Below, piece after piece: positions 34,649-43,673 of a stretch of DNA of 47,226 bases (the stretch's first letter is position 1; each line of letters starts with the position of its first letter). The notes under the pieces are model-generated. The model worked only from the letters and a program-made list of their open reading frames with translations. It ran no database searches and was not told the origin of the DNA. A program made the position numbers and the translations under genes. The stretch covers positions 1-47,226 of the forward strand of contig NZ_NVQF01000042.1 in assembly GCF_002592005.1 (NCBI RefSeq). The letters are read 5' to 3'. The DNA comes from Mycolicibacterium palauense (GTDB taxonomy: Bacteria; Actinomycetota; Actinomycetes; Mycobacteriales; Mycobacteriaceae).

Positions 34649-34655
34649 ATCTGAA
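34649..34655 (+). promoter_or_regulatory. ATCTGAA box before the isochorismatase-like gene
   Basis: Reads GTCACTATCTGAAGTT on the plus strand, the coding strand of the next gene (about 235 bases downstream). The gap 34642-34890 otherwise holds only a possible small ORF ending at 34894 that overlaps the next start in an ATGA; I see no domain in it. Confidence 0.35.
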
Positions 34656-34890
34656 GTTCACTGGATTGCAGCTGAGCACGTCGCGCAATTGAATTGGTGT
34701 GTTGTGGGGGTCTGACACACAGAACCTTGTCGACCGATGGCACGGCTCAGAAGGCTCTCATGATGTCCGCTGGTTCGTTCGGAAATCTGCAATGGCAACC
34801 TACCAGCGGGCGGCGGTCGCGCACATCGCTGATCCCCTCCAGCAACGACGATTTGAAAATCCACACCCAGGCGAGCGGAAAGGGAACTCG

Positions 34891-35631
34891 ATGAGCAGCA
34901 GGTCGGTATGGCGACAGTCTGCGAACTTGTTGTCGTGGTTACGGAGAGTCCCGTCTGTGCAGGAAGGAACGGTTCCCGCACGAGTAAGAACGGCTACCCG
35001 GGCGCTTCCGGATATCAACGCGAATGAGTGCGCACTTCTCGTCTTGGGTTGCCAGAACGGCATCCTCGATGCTCTGCCGGATTCGGATGCCCTGCTCATG
35101 AAGATCAACGCCGCCGAGGACATCGTTCGCATACACGGCGGCCATGTCTACCTCGTACGGATTGCCCTGGACGACCTCGATTACCAGTTCATGCCGACCA
35201 CGAACAAGGAATTCTCGATGCTGTCCCGTGACCGGCGCTTCCAGAACGACACCTCGGAGACCGCCGTCCACCCCGCACTAACGGTTCAGCCCAACGACGT
35301 AGCCGTCCGGGCCAGGCGGTTGGGAGCGTTCTCGACGACCGACCTTGATGAGCGGCTCACGAATCTCGGGGTTACCACCCTAATCCTGTGTGGAGCACAC
35401 ACCAGCGGCGCCCTGCTGTCCACCGTTCGCGAAGCCGCCGATCGCGACTACCGCCTGATTGTCCTTCAAGACAGCTGCGCTGATCCAGACACCGAAATCC
35501 ATCGGCTTCTGATGGGGCGCATATTTCCACGACAGGCCGAAATCATCTCCGCCGACGCACTTTACAGGTCATTTGCCTCCGACAAACTGCACAGGAAACG
35601 CAACTCGACCAGGACCCCGCAGACGCTGTAG
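34891..35631 (+). CDS. Isochorismatase-fold protein lacking the catalytic triad
   Basis: The product has 246 residues from the ATG at 34891, with AAAGGGA upstream. Residues about 45-220 follow the cysteine-hydrolase (isochorismatase-like) fold: ALLVLGCQNGIL, RRLGAFSTTDLDERL, TLILCGAHTSGALLSTVREAADRDY, and a QDSCAD strand. The usual Asp-Lys-Cys triad aligns with G53, A141 and A174, so none of the three residues is kept. A basic N-terminal extension of about 40 residues precedes the fold. It is probably a non-enzymatic binding or scaffold protein. It is followed by a small HTH-like gene. Confidence 0.75.
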   Translation: MSSRSVWRQSANLLSWLRRVPSVQEGTVPARVRTATRALPDINANECALLVLGCQNGILDALPDSDALLMKINAAEDIVRIHGGHVYLVRIALDDLDYQFMPTTNKEFSMLSRDRRFQNDTSETAVHPALTVQPNDVAVRARRLGAFSTTDLDERLTNLGVTTLILCGAHTSGALLSTVREAADRDYRLIVLQDSCADPDTEIHRLLMGRIFPRQAEIISADALYRSFASDKLHRKRNSTRTPQTL

Positions 35632-35659
35632 CGCCGCCAGTTCCCAGGAGGTAGGTCCG

Positions 35660-35905
35660 ATGGACTGGTTTGACCACCAGATCGTGCAGTTCGTCATCCG
35701 ATGGGCTCCCTTCGGAGGACCGCCGGACGAGGACATCCTCCCCCGTTTCGGACTCACCCCAGCGCAGCTGCATAAGCGTTTCGACGCGATCGTTGCCACC
35801 CTTGCCCAAGCCGGGCCCGGGCTAAACGAAGAAGAGGCCGAACTTCTCGCCACCATTCGTCGGCTTCCCGTGGCCTCCCGTCGATCACGGAGCAAGGTGG
35901 GCTGA
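35660..35905 (+). CDS. Small helical protein, possible HTH (DUF3263-like)
   Basis: The product has 81 residues from the ATG at 35660, with AGGAGG upstream. The pattern DHQIVQFVIRWAPFGGPPDEDILPRFGLTPAQLHKRFDAIV resembles short actinobacterial DUF3263 proteins, which have a predicted helix-turn-helix. It lies 28 bases after the isochorismatase-like gene and is probably cotranscribed. The function is unknown. The following 220 bases (35906-36126) hold no gene I can support. Confidence 0.6.
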   Translation: MDWFDHQIVQFVIRWAPFGGPPDEDILPRFGLTPAQLHKRFDAIVATLAQAGPGLNEEEAELLATIRRLPVASRRSRSKVG

Positions 35906-36126
35906 ACGCCACTGGGTGCACGTCGCTGGACTCCAGCCGAACTCGGAAGCCGGTGTCGACCACGAGGCGATTCGTACCGGGTGGGCTACACAAATCTGGC
36001 TTTCGAGACGCGTCGCCGGCTGCAATAACTGAGCGCGACGGCCTTCGTGCACCGGATTGATCACACGGCTCCGACTCACGCGGGACAATGGAGTGCCGCA
36101 TGCCAGGACCCTCTCGAAAGGCAGCC

Positions 36127-37203
36127 ATGGCCGATGCCTACCAGCCCCAGCCCGCCGGTGAGCCGGAATTGGTGCCGGTGCTGGCGGCGCACCGCATCGA
36201 CAACGAGGCGCTGACGACCTACTTGTCCTCAGCATTGGAGGGCTTCACCGGCCCGCTGACGATCCGGCAGTTCCAGGGTGGCCAGAGCAACCCCACCTAT
36301 CACCTGCAGGCCACGAGCGGAACCTACGTCCTGCGCAAGAAACCGCCGGGGATTCTGCTTCCGCGCGCGCACGCCGTGGAACGCGAGTACCGCATTCTCG
36401 CCGCGCTCGCCCAGACCGACGTTCCCGTACCGCCGGTGCGGCTGCTGTGCGCGGACGAATCGGTCATCGGGACGCCATTTTTCGTCATGGACCACATCGG
36501 CGGGCGCGTGTTCCCCGACCGCGTCATGCGAACCGGAACCCCCGCCGAGCGATCCGCGATCTACGAGGACCTGGCGCGTGTGCTCGCCGTCCTGCACCGA
36601 GTCGACTGGCACGCAGCGGGTCTCGCAGACTTCGGTAGACCCGAGAACTACCTGGCGCGCCAGGTAGCCCTGTGGACCCGGCAGTGGGAGGCCGCCAGCG
36701 TCGAGGAGATGCCTGCCATGGAGTGGCTGGCCCGCTGGCTGCCCGAGCATCTGCCCCCGGACGAGCCGGCGACGATCGCCCACGGCGACTACCGGTTGGG
36801 CAACGTCCTGATCCATCCCACCGAGCCGCGGATCGTCGGGGTGCTGGACTGGGAACTGTCCACCATCGGACAACCGCTGGCCGATCTCGGATACGCCTGT
36901 CTGACCTACCACTTTTCCGAGGGGCCCGACAGCGCGGCGGGGGTGGCCGGTGAGGACCTGACGGGCACCGGGATCCCCGACGAGCGTGCCTTCGTGGCGA
37001 GCTACTGCCGCCACCTGGGCCGGGAGAGACCCGCTTCTCTCGATATCTTCCTGGTGTTCTCCCTGTTCCGGCTGGCATCCATCGGGGCCGGGGTCTACCG
37101 CCGCGGACTGGACGGCAACGCCTCGGACTCTCGTGCCGGTACTTTTCGCGACCGGTACCGCAGGCTGGCCGCCGTGGGCATGGAGCTTGCGCAGCGCATC
37201 TGA
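36127..37203 (+). CDS. Phosphotransferase family protein (FadE36/ACAD10-N-like)
   Basis: The product has 358 residues from the ATG at 36127, with AAAGG upstream; in-frame ATGs at 36088 and 36100 are alternatives. The APH kinase-like fold has the N-lobe GGQSNPTYHL and YVLRKKPPG (Lys), the Brenner motif HGDYRLGNVLI, and the metal motif DWELSTIG. Such proteins, annotated FadE36 in M. tuberculosis, resemble the N-terminal domain of ACAD10/11, which phosphorylates 4-hydroxyacyl-CoA. A paralog lies at 43674-44726. It may have a role in 4-hydroxy-acid catabolism. Confidence 0.85.
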   Translation: MADAYQPQPAGEPELVPVLAAHRIDNEALTTYLSSALEGFTGPLTIRQFQGGQSNPTYHLQATSGTYVLRKKPPGILLPRAHAVEREYRILAALAQTDVPVPPVRLLCADESVIGTPFFVMDHIGGRVFPDRVMRTGTPAERSAIYEDLARVLAVLHRVDWHAAGLADFGRPENYLARQVALWTRQWEAASVEEMPAMEWLARWLPEHLPPDEPATIAHGDYRLGNVLIHPTEPRIVGVLDWELSTIGQPLADLGYACLTYHFSEGPDSAAGVAGEDLTGTGIPDERAFVASYCRHLGRERPASLDIFLVFSLFRLASIGAGVYRRGLDGNASDSRAGTFRDRYRRLAAVGMELAQRI

Positions 37204-37271
37204 CGGGCGAGCGGGGCCAGCGCTCCACAAGGTTCAAGAGTGCCGGAGACGTTCGGCGTTTCCGTGGGCGA

Positions 37272-37760
37272 TCATTGGCCGATCGGTTTCGGAGAGGGCG
37301 GACTGCGAACACCCAGTACCGGCTGCCGGCGTCGACCGTGACTCCATCCCCTGTCCCACGGCCAGCGGCGGTTATCGTCGGTCCACACCAGTTGGTGCGC
37401 GCTCACCTGCTCGCCGCAGAGCGCCACCGCGAAGGTCAAGTGGACGTCGGGATGCTCCACCTCGACCACCTCGAGGAGAAACTCCCCCTGGAAGTCGATG
37501 CGCATGGCGGGTTGCAGGTCAATGCCGTCGTCCACGATCTGATGTGCCATCGAGTTCAGCAGGCGCGCCGAGGTCTGCGGCTGCAACCCCGTTATCAAGA
37601 GCTCGGGCAGACCCCTACTGTGCAGGCCGATCGTGTACGCGAACGGTCGGCGTTCACTTTCGACGAATTGGACTGCCCACCCGTGACGTCTGATCGTGCT
37701 GCGCAGGATATCCAGGTACTCCTCGATCGTGCCGTCGGGGTGATCACACTGCCAGCACAT
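37272..37760 (-). CDS. DUF4262 family protein
   Basis: The product has 162 residues from the ATG at 37760, with AAGGGG upstream. AYTIGLHSRGLPELLITGL and the following helix match DUF4262. The N-terminal CWQC pair could bind metal. The function of the family is unknown. The gene converges with the phosphotransferase gene and diverges from the dehydratase gene. An extension upstream to 37994 is open but looks like a G+C-rich artefact. Confidence 0.75.
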   Translation of the reverse strand: MCWQCDHPDGTIEEYLDILRSTIRRHGWAVQFVESERRPFAYTIGLHSRGLPELLITGLQPQTSARLLNSMAHQIVDDGIDLQPAMRIDFQGEFLLEVVEVEHPDVHLTFAVALCGEQVSAHQLVWTDDNRRWPWDRGWSHGRRRQPVLGVRSPPSPKPIGQ

Positions 37761-37992
37761 CCGGTCCCCTTCCGTAGTGGTTACGGACAAGCCTGCAGCC
37801 GCCCACCGACAGTTCCGGGCGTCGACGCCCACCAGGAGGTCACGGGGCCTCGCGCGGTCCGCCGGGTACCTCCGCCTCTCACGCGGCGGTCGACTGGCGA
37901 CGCACATCGCAGTGCAGTGCCGCGCCACCGGCGCGTTAATGTGCTGTGGTCGGCTTCCACGAACCAGCCGATAGGAAAGTTGGGCATATTCC

Positions 37993-39024
37993 ATGACCGC
38001 AGCACCGGAAGCATCGGCGCTCGAAGCGCGACTCGGCCACTACTACGAGGCGGACGACACCTACCTGGTCGGCCGCGAGAAGGTCCGCGAGTACGCGCGC
38101 GCCGTGCAGGACTACCACCCCGCGCACTGGGATTCCGCCGCTGCCGCCGAGCTGGGCTATTCGGGCCTGGTGGCCCCCCTGACGTTCACCTCGACCCCGG
38201 CCATGGCCTGCAATCGCCGCATGTTCGAGTCGGTGGTCGTCGGCTATGACACCTATATGCAGACCGAGGAGGTCTTCGAGCAGCACCGCCCGATCGTGGC
38301 CGGCGATGAACTGCACATCGACGTCGAACTGACCTCGCTGCGCCGGATCGCCGGCCGGGACCTGATCACCGTCACCAACACGTTCACCGACACCGCCGGC
38401 GAGCGGGTGCACACCCTGCACACCACCGTGGTCGGCGTGACCGCCGAGGACGTCGACCCGGCGATCAAGACGGCGGTGCACAACGCGATGATGCACGACG
38501 TCAACATCCTCGGAATCGGCGAATCCGAAGCCGGCTACCGCAAGACCGTGCGCCCCGAGGGTGAGGTTCGCATCTCTGAGGGAGGGTGGACCCGCGCCCC
38601 GGGAACTCCGTCGTTCGACGACGTCTCGGTCGGCGATGAGCTGCCGACGCGCCACACTCGGCTTTCCCGCGGTGACCTGGTCAACTACTCCGGGGTGGCC
38701 GGCGACGCCAATCCGATCCACTGGGACGAGGACATCGCCAAGCTGGCCGGACTGCCTGACGTGATCGCCCACGGGATGCTCACCATGGGCCTGGGCGCCG
38801 GATTCGCCTCCGCGTGGTCGGGTGACCCCGGGGCGGTCACCCGCTACGCGGTGCGGCTGTCGGCACCGGCGATCGTCTCGGCGACCGAGGGCGCCGACAT
38901 CGAGTTCAGCGGCCGGATCAAGTCGCTGGACCCGGAAACCCGCACCGGGGTCGTCCTCGTCGCCGCGAAATCGGCCGGCAAGAAGATCTTCGGTCTGGCC
39001 ACTATGGACGTTCGCTTCCGCTGA
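37993..39024 (+). CDS. Fused MaoC-type (3R)-hydroxyacyl dehydratase (HadA/HadB-like)
   Basis: The product has 343 residues with two hot-dog domains. The N-terminal half (about 10-155) is of the MaoC-dehydratase-N/HadA type. The C-terminal half (about 205-340) has the hydratase-2 motif with D238 and H243 in GDANPIHW and IAHGMLTMG. The order and residues match a fusion of HadA and HadB. It should dehydrate (3R)-hydroxyacyl-ACP or -CoA. AGGAAAG lies upstream of the ATG. Its 3' end overlaps the convergent phospholipase gene by 23 bases. Confidence 0.88.
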   Translation: MTAAPEASALEARLGHYYEADDTYLVGREKVREYARAVQDYHPAHWDSAAAAELGYSGLVAPLTFTSTPAMACNRRMFESVVVGYDTYMQTEEVFEQHRPIVAGDELHIDVELTSLRRIAGRDLITVTNTFTDTAGERVHTLHTTVVGVTAEDVDPAIKTAVHNAMMHDVNILGIGESEAGYRKTVRPEGEVRISEGGWTRAPGTPSFDDVSVGDELPTRHTRLSRGDLVNYSGVAGDANPIHWDEDIAKLAGLPDVIAHGMLTMGLGAGFASAWSGDPGAVTRYAVRLSAPAIVSATEGADIEFSGRIKSLDPETRTGVVLVAAKSAGKKIFGLATMDVRFR

Positions 39025-40576
39025 CCCCACCACGCCCGGGGATGCCGGGAAACGATCTGAGCCCCGGAGCGACCCTGGTCAGCGGCCAGGTGAGCACCGC
39101 GGTGACCAGGCTGCACAGGCTCTGGGCCACCGAGGGCGGCACATGGTCGGGGTCCATCAGATCGTTCTCGGCCAACGGGCCCGCGTCCGCGGCGACCATG
39201 AACGGCGTGAACTCACGCAGCGAGCGGCCGGTGCCGCGCAGCGCGTGCACCGCCAGCAGGAACGACCCGGTGCGCGCGAGCTCATCCCGAAACACCGCCG
39301 GCGTCACGCCCAGGTGCTCGGCCACCAGGTCGTCGCGCGTACCGAGGATGTGTCGGCGCACATCCTCGCCGGCCGAGGCCGGTGCCTCCAGCGCGAGGTC
39401 ACACTCGCTGTCGAAGCCCAGGGACCGATTGTTGAGGTTGGACGAGCCGATCCGCAGCAGCCGGTCGTCGATCACCATCACCTTGGAGTGCACATAGACC
39501 GAGGACCCACCCTTGACGGCCGGCCAGAACACGCCGAGCCTGCCGTGTTCGTCGGCGTCCCACAACAGCCTCAGCAGGAGTTCGCGCGCGCTGTCCATCG
39601 CCTGCTGTTCGAGGGGACTCTCGCCGCTGCGCGGCAGCACGATCACCACCTCGGGGCCGTCGGACTCCCGCAACCGAACGGCGATCGCCTCGGCCAGGCT
39701 GCGCGCGGCCAGGTACTGGTTCTCCAGGTAGACGACATCGCGGGCCGACGCGATGGCCGCCAGGTTCAGCGCCTCGATCTCCCGGACCTCCTCGCGGTCG
39801 GGCAGCACCGGCAGGGTGCGCGCGATCCCCACCTGCACGCGCCGCAGCGACGGCGCCAGCCGGGCCGGCCAGGCCGTCGTACTCGGCTGCAGAGCGGCCA
39901 GGGTCTCCCCGGTCGCGGCCTGCCACCGGTCGCGGGCGACGTCCGCCAGCGCGCGGGCGGCATCGCCGTCGACCACGGCGGCCACCTCGTGGCGTGGTCC
40001 GTACGGCTGCCCGGAGGTCCGGCGCCGGGGATCGTCGGGTGCGTGCGCGCGGGTGTCCCAGCGCTCCAGGGTGATGTCGATGCCGCCGCAGAAGGCCACC
40101 GCGTCGTCGATCGCCACGATCTTCTGGTGATGTACCGCACCGGGTGGATGGGCCCCGTCGACCGCCAGATGCAGTCGCCTGGAGGTGAGTTGATTGAGGA
40201 CGGCGACCGGAGCCAGACCGAACCAGAAGCCGTCGAGCGCCGGCAGCAGTCGCAGGTTGGACTTGAGGAGATACACCTGCAGATCGGGTCGGCGCCACAG
40301 CAGCCAGTGCAGGAACAGGCCCAGGCTGTTCGGCCCCGCCAACGTCGTACCGCCCTGTTCGAACGTCGTGCGGGCGTCGAAGTCCCAGCCGATCAGGATG
40401 ATCCGGCGCCGCGCCCGCAGCATCGCGGCCTTCACGTGCGCCAGGTAGTCGGCACCGTCGAGGACGGGGGCGAACCGGTCGGCCCGCGCGGTGCGCCAGC
40501 ACGTCCGGCCGGGGACCAGCAGGGGCCCGCCGCCAGGCCCGGCCGGTGCGCCGTGGTCCTGCTGCCGATCCGACAC
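39002..40576 (-). CDS. Phospholipase D family protein
   Basis: The product has 524 residues from the GTG at 40576, with GGGAGG upstream. Two HKD motifs are present, HHQKIVAIDD in the first half and HSKVMVIDD followed by GSSNLNNRS in the second, so one active site can form. It hydrolyses or transfers phosphodiester head groups (PLD or cardiolipin-synthase-like). No signal peptide is visible, so it is probably cytosolic or peripheral. The longest open frame on the opposite strand is a shadow of this gene. Confidence 0.88.
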   Translation of the reverse strand: MSDRQQDHGAPAGPGGGPLLVPGRTCWRTARADRFAPVLDGADYLAHVKAAMLRARRRIILIGWDFDARTTFEQGGTTLAGPNSLGLFLHWLLWRRPDLQVYLLKSNLRLLPALDGFWFGLAPVAVLNQLTSRRLHLAVDGAHPPGAVHHQKIVAIDDAVAFCGGIDITLERWDTRAHAPDDPRRRTSGQPYGPRHEVAAVVDGDAARALADVARDRWQAATGETLAALQPSTTAWPARLAPSLRRVQVGIARTLPVLPDREEVREIEALNLAAIASARDVVYLENQYLAARSLAEAIAVRLRESDGPEVVIVLPRSGESPLEQQAMDSARELLLRLLWDADEHGRLGVFWPAVKGGSSVYVHSKVMVIDDRLLRIGSSNLNNRSLGFDSECDLALEAPASAGEDVRRHILGTRDDLVAEHLGVTPAVFRDELARTGSFLLAVHALRGTGRSLREFTPFMVAADAGPLAENDLMDPDHVPPSVAQSLCSLVTAVLTWPLTRVAPGLRSFPGIPGRGGVSGSERP

Positions 40577-40683
40577 CGATGGCCTCCCGTCCGGACAATC
40601 GGTCCGACCGCGCGCCGGTCGGCCCCGATCAGCGTCCCATCGCAGAGTCACCGTCCGCCACCGCGGGCGAACCGCTGCACCCG

Positions 40684-41544
40684 TCAGTGCTTGGCAAAGA
40701 CGGGCATCACGCTGGCGTCGCCGTAGTCCTCGATGTCCTTGACGTGCTTCAGGGTCTCCATGTCCTCCTCGGAGATCTCGAAGTCCACATCCGCGTTGTT
40801 CCTCATGTGCTCGGGATTCGCCGTCTTCGGCAGCGGAAGCGTGCCGAGCTGCAGGTCATAGCGGATCGAAAGCTGCGGCACCGAGACACCGTACTTGTCG
40901 GCGAGCGCTGCGACCCCTTCGTTCTTCAGCAGCTCGCCGTGCGCCACCGGCGAGTACGCCTCGACGAGCATGCCCTGCTCCTGGGTGTAGCCGATCAGCT
41001 CGTGCGGGGTGTTGCTGATGTGGGCCAGGATCTGGTTGACCATTGGCCGCACCGCCGCGGATTCGAGGATGTTGTCGATGTCGGTCCGCTGGAAGTTCGA
41101 CAATCCGATGGCCCGCAGTTTGCCGGCCCGATAGGCCTCCTCGAGCGCCCGCCACACCTCCCGGTTCTCCGCGAAGAAGCGCTCGTCACCGCCGAACTCG
41201 CCCCACGGCTGGGGGCTGTGGATGATCATCAGGTCGACGTGGTCCAGGCCCAACGTCGCCAGCGACTGATCGATGCTCTCGGCGGCCGCCTCGTAGGACT
41301 TCGCACCGGCGTCGACCTTCGTCGTGACGAAGATGTCCTCGCGTGTCGCACCGCTGCTCCGCAGGCCCTCGCCGACACCCTGTTCGTTGCCGTAGGCCTG
41401 TGCGGTGTCGATGTGGCGATAGCCGATCTCGAGCGCGTCCCGCACGGCTCGCGCGACGTCGCCGTTGTCGATCATCCAGGTGCCCAAACCGAGCTTGGGG
41501 ATCTGCACCCCGTTGGACAAGGTGTAGTTCTCTTGCAGTATCAC
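40684..41544 (-). CDS. Aldo/keto reductase
   Basis: The product has 286 residues from the GTG at 41544 (a GTG at 41547 is equally in frame), with AAAGGAG upstream. The catalytic tetrad is visible: D46 and Y51 (DTAQAYGNE), K76 (TTKVD) and H109 (MIIHSPQPWGE). GLSNF and LPKTANPEHMRNN are cofactor-binding segments of the NADPH type. It resembles mycobacterial 2,5-diketo-gluconate-reductase-like AKRs. It stands alone, 107 bases from the phospholipase gene on the same strand. Confidence 0.92.
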   Translation of the reverse strand: MILQENYTLSNGVQIPKLGLGTWMIDNGDVARAVRDALEIGYRHIDTAQAYGNEQGVGEGLRSSGATREDIFVTTKVDAGAKSYEAAAESIDQSLATLGLDHVDLMIIHSPQPWGEFGGDERFFAENREVWRALEEAYRAGKLRAIGLSNFQRTDIDNILESAAVRPMVNQILAHISNTPHELIGYTQEQGMLVEAYSPVAHGELLKNEGVAALADKYGVSVPQLSIRYDLQLGTLPLPKTANPEHMRNNADVDFEISEEDMETLKHVKDIEDYGDASVMPVFAKH

Positions 41545-41763
41545 CACTCGTCTCCTTTCGATGACGCTGACACGTGTGGCTCCGCGTGCACTCCGCCGGA
41601 TTCCCGGCCGACACCTTGCGGCCCCGGCCGGCACGGTGTGCTCGTCTACTCCCACTGAACACCGCGCACCGGCGCGGCGCCAGGGTCCGGCTATCCGCGT
41701 ACTGGCAGTACACCTCGTGGTGGGGGCGTGGTGCCGGCGATCCTCGATTCCGGTCCCGAGCCC

Positions 41764-42096
41764 CTACCCGAGGAGGACGAGAACGGCCACGAGCACGCCG
41801 ACGACGGCAAAGGCCAGCGCCGTACTCAGGACGAACAGCCCACCGCGGGCCCGCAGGATGGCGAACCCGGCTTCGGTCTCCCGGACGTATCGGTGCCGTG
41901 ACGCCGCCGCGAATGCGGCCACCACACCCGCGCAGATGAGGAAGATCCCGAGTACGCCGGTGATGGTTGTGTGGACGAGAATGATGACGGTGACGGCGAA
42001 CACGCCGCCCAACCCGAGCAACGCCATCGCGCGCTGCAGATGATTGCGCTCGAACGGGTATTGGTTCCCCCACAGCTTCCCCGGCTTCGCCGTCAT
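41764..42096 (-). CDS. Small membrane protein
   Basis: The product has 110 residues with three hydrophobic segments (about 24-44, 46-64, 86-109) separated by a basic loop (SRHRYVRETEAG). It starts 6 bases after the DUF202 gene and probably forms a complex with it. I cannot assign a function. The gap from here to the AKR gene (41548-41763) shows no gene. Confidence 0.7.
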   Translation of the reverse strand: MTAKPGKLWGNQYPFERNHLQRAMALLGLGGVFAVTVIILVHTTITGVLGIFLICAGVVAAFAAASRHRYVRETEAGFAILRARGGLFVLSTALAFAVVGVLVAVLVLLG

Positions 42097-42102
42097 CGCG
42101 GC

Positions 42103-42510
42103 TCAACCCCGCGGCGTGAGGATGAGGACGATGACGCCGGCTCCGACGAGGAGGATGGCCACGATGCCGAGCAGGGGCGCGCTGAAACCGGGCAGCGGCA
42201 GGCGCAGGCGCAATGCGCGCTCGGTCGCCCACCACCGCCGGACACCGAGACCGCAGGTGCCGAAGGCGATGGCCACGAGCCCCAGGGCGAGTATCTGGCT
42301 TCCGAACGTGGGGTGCTCGAGAAAGAGCCGGTCGATGGCGACGGCACCGGCGAGCAGCGTCACCGCCAGGCGCAGCCACGACAGGTAGGTGCGCTCGTTG
42401 GCCAGGGTGTAGAGCGGGTCGGGCTCCCGGCCCACGTCGTAGACCCCGCGCGGGGAGCGCGGACCGCGCTCCGGGTCGCCGTCGAAGTCCATCACCTCGT
42501 TGTCGGCCAC
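42103..42510 (-). CDS. DUF202 (YidH) family membrane protein
   Basis: The product has 135 residues from the GTG at 42510. The signature TLANERTYLSWLRLAVTLL followed by two more membrane helices identifies DUF202. A charged N-terminal tail of about 35 residues precedes it. Function is unknown; such proteins often occur as tandem pairs, as here. Confidence 0.78.
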   Translation of the reverse strand: MADNEVMDFDGDPERGPRSPRGVYDVGREPDPLYTLANERTYLSWLRLAVTLLAGAVAIDRLFLEHPTFGSQILALGLVAIAFGTCGLGVRRWWATERALRLRLPLPGFSAPLLGIVAILLVGAGVIVLILTPRG

Positions 42511-42644
42511 CCCACCACGGTAGCCCGCGGGCCGGCACCCTCCCGCGATCAGCAGCCCGGCCGCGTTGGCGCGCAACGTCGTCAGCCGCGTGCCGCGGCG
42601 CCCCGACGTCCTGGCCCGAGTTCATCGCCCGAGAGGCGAGCGGA

Positions 42645-43391
42645 TCACTCCGCCTCGAGCCGCCTCAGGGCGCGGAACGCATACGGAGTGAGCACGGCGA
42701 TGAGGACGAAGAACATCACGAACACCGCCCAGAAGTTCAGCACCCCGTGCCACGCGAACGGACCGGTGCGGGCGAACGGCACCAGGGTCAGGGGGACGTA
42801 GACCGCCGCGGTGAGGAAGCAGACATAGCCGACCCACCGCGGGAAGAGCGGAACCGGGCGCCGGTCCATCAAGATCGCGATGCCGAGTGCGACGCTCTGC
42901 AGGAACGAGAACATGAAGGTCAGATCGAAGAACAGCCACCCGAAGTCGTACAACGTCTGGACGGTCTCGGGCGAGCGCGCCTCGGAGCGGAAGGCAGCCG
43001 TCTGCCAGACCACTGCCGGCACGGCGGTCACCACCGCGGTCATCAGCCCGCCGATCAACTCCGTCATGGACAGCGGCCCCATCGGGCCTTCCATCCGGGA
43101 GATGATCTTGGACAGTGCAATGCTCCATGTGTAGTAGCACGGCGCACCGACGACCATGAAGACCATGCCCACCCGGATCGCGGTCTCGTGCTCCCTGAAG
43201 TAGGCCGCGATGCTCGCGGCGTCGAGATCCTGGCTCGGCGGCGGCCAGAAACCCGCGAAGACCGCGAAGCCCAGCAGCCCGAAACCGACATAGAGGCAGA
43301 CCGTCCACAGCGCGACCCTGAGCAGCCGGTAGTCGGTGTGCGTCGCGGGCGTCCCCCGCCCGGTCGCGGACTGATCGAGCGCAGTGGCCAT
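42645..43391 (-). CDS. Six-helix membrane protein of unknown function
   Basis: The product has 248 residues from the ATG at 43391, with GGAGGG upstream. About six hydrophobic segments are visible (near residues 24-50, 72-95, 106-133, 147-172, 185-207, 215-240). No family signature is recognised. It is divergent from the phosphotransferase gene at 43674; the 282-base gap holds A/T-rich promoter-like sequence. The longer open frame up to 43568 adds no hydrophobic or conserved part. Confidence 0.7.
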   Translation of the reverse strand: MATALDQSATGRGTPATHTDYRLLRVALWTVCLYVGFGLLGFAVFAGFWPPPSQDLDAASIAAYFREHETAIRVGMVFMVVGAPCYYTWSIALSKIISRMEGPMGPLSMTELIGGLMTAVVTAVPAVVWQTAAFRSEARSPETVQTLYDFGWLFFDLTFMFSFLQSVALGIAILMDRRPVPLFPRWVGYVCFLTAAVYVPLTLVPFARTGPFAWHGVLNFWAVFVMFFVLIAVLTPYAFRALRRLEAE

Positions 43392-43605
43392 GGTCTTCCC
43401 TCCAGCAACTCCGTGCGCCGGCCTCTTCGGGGCCGCGCGGGGCGGTATCCCGATCATTAAATCGAACATAGAATAGAGATACGAGCGGTTTCGGCAGATT
43501 CCCCCGAACCGGCATACGACCGGCGCCGCGCCGATCGCGGGCGCGCCGGGTTCGCCCGACCGGCGCAACCCGCCGAATGGACGACACCGCGGCCATGGAA
43601 TTATC

Positions 43606-43621
43606 TAATCTGTAGTAAATT
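43606..43621. promoter_or_regulatory. A/T-rich site in divergent gap
   Basis: TAATCTGTAGTAAATT shares 12 of 16 positions with 45555-45570 (TAATCTGGAATAGAAT), another divergent gap 2 kb away next to a TetR gene. Possible shared operator or promoter. A second A/T-rich stretch lies at about 43455-43480 near the membrane protein gene. Confidence 0.35.
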
Positions 43622-43673
43622 ACGGCGGCTCCGGTCTGCCGATCGCGTGCCACGAACGGCGAAGGAGCGCAGC

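Noticed and set aside
38822..40726. 634-codon open frame on the plus strand opposite the phospholipase D gene
   Set aside because: The minus-strand frame has two intact HKD motifs and a good start; the plus-strand product is Arg/Gln/His-rich and overlaps the end of the dehydratase gene.
41186..42625. 479-codon minus-strand frame overlapping the AKR and both small membrane protein genes
   Set aside because: Arg-rich product without domains; the overlapped genes have clear motifs and membrane patterns.
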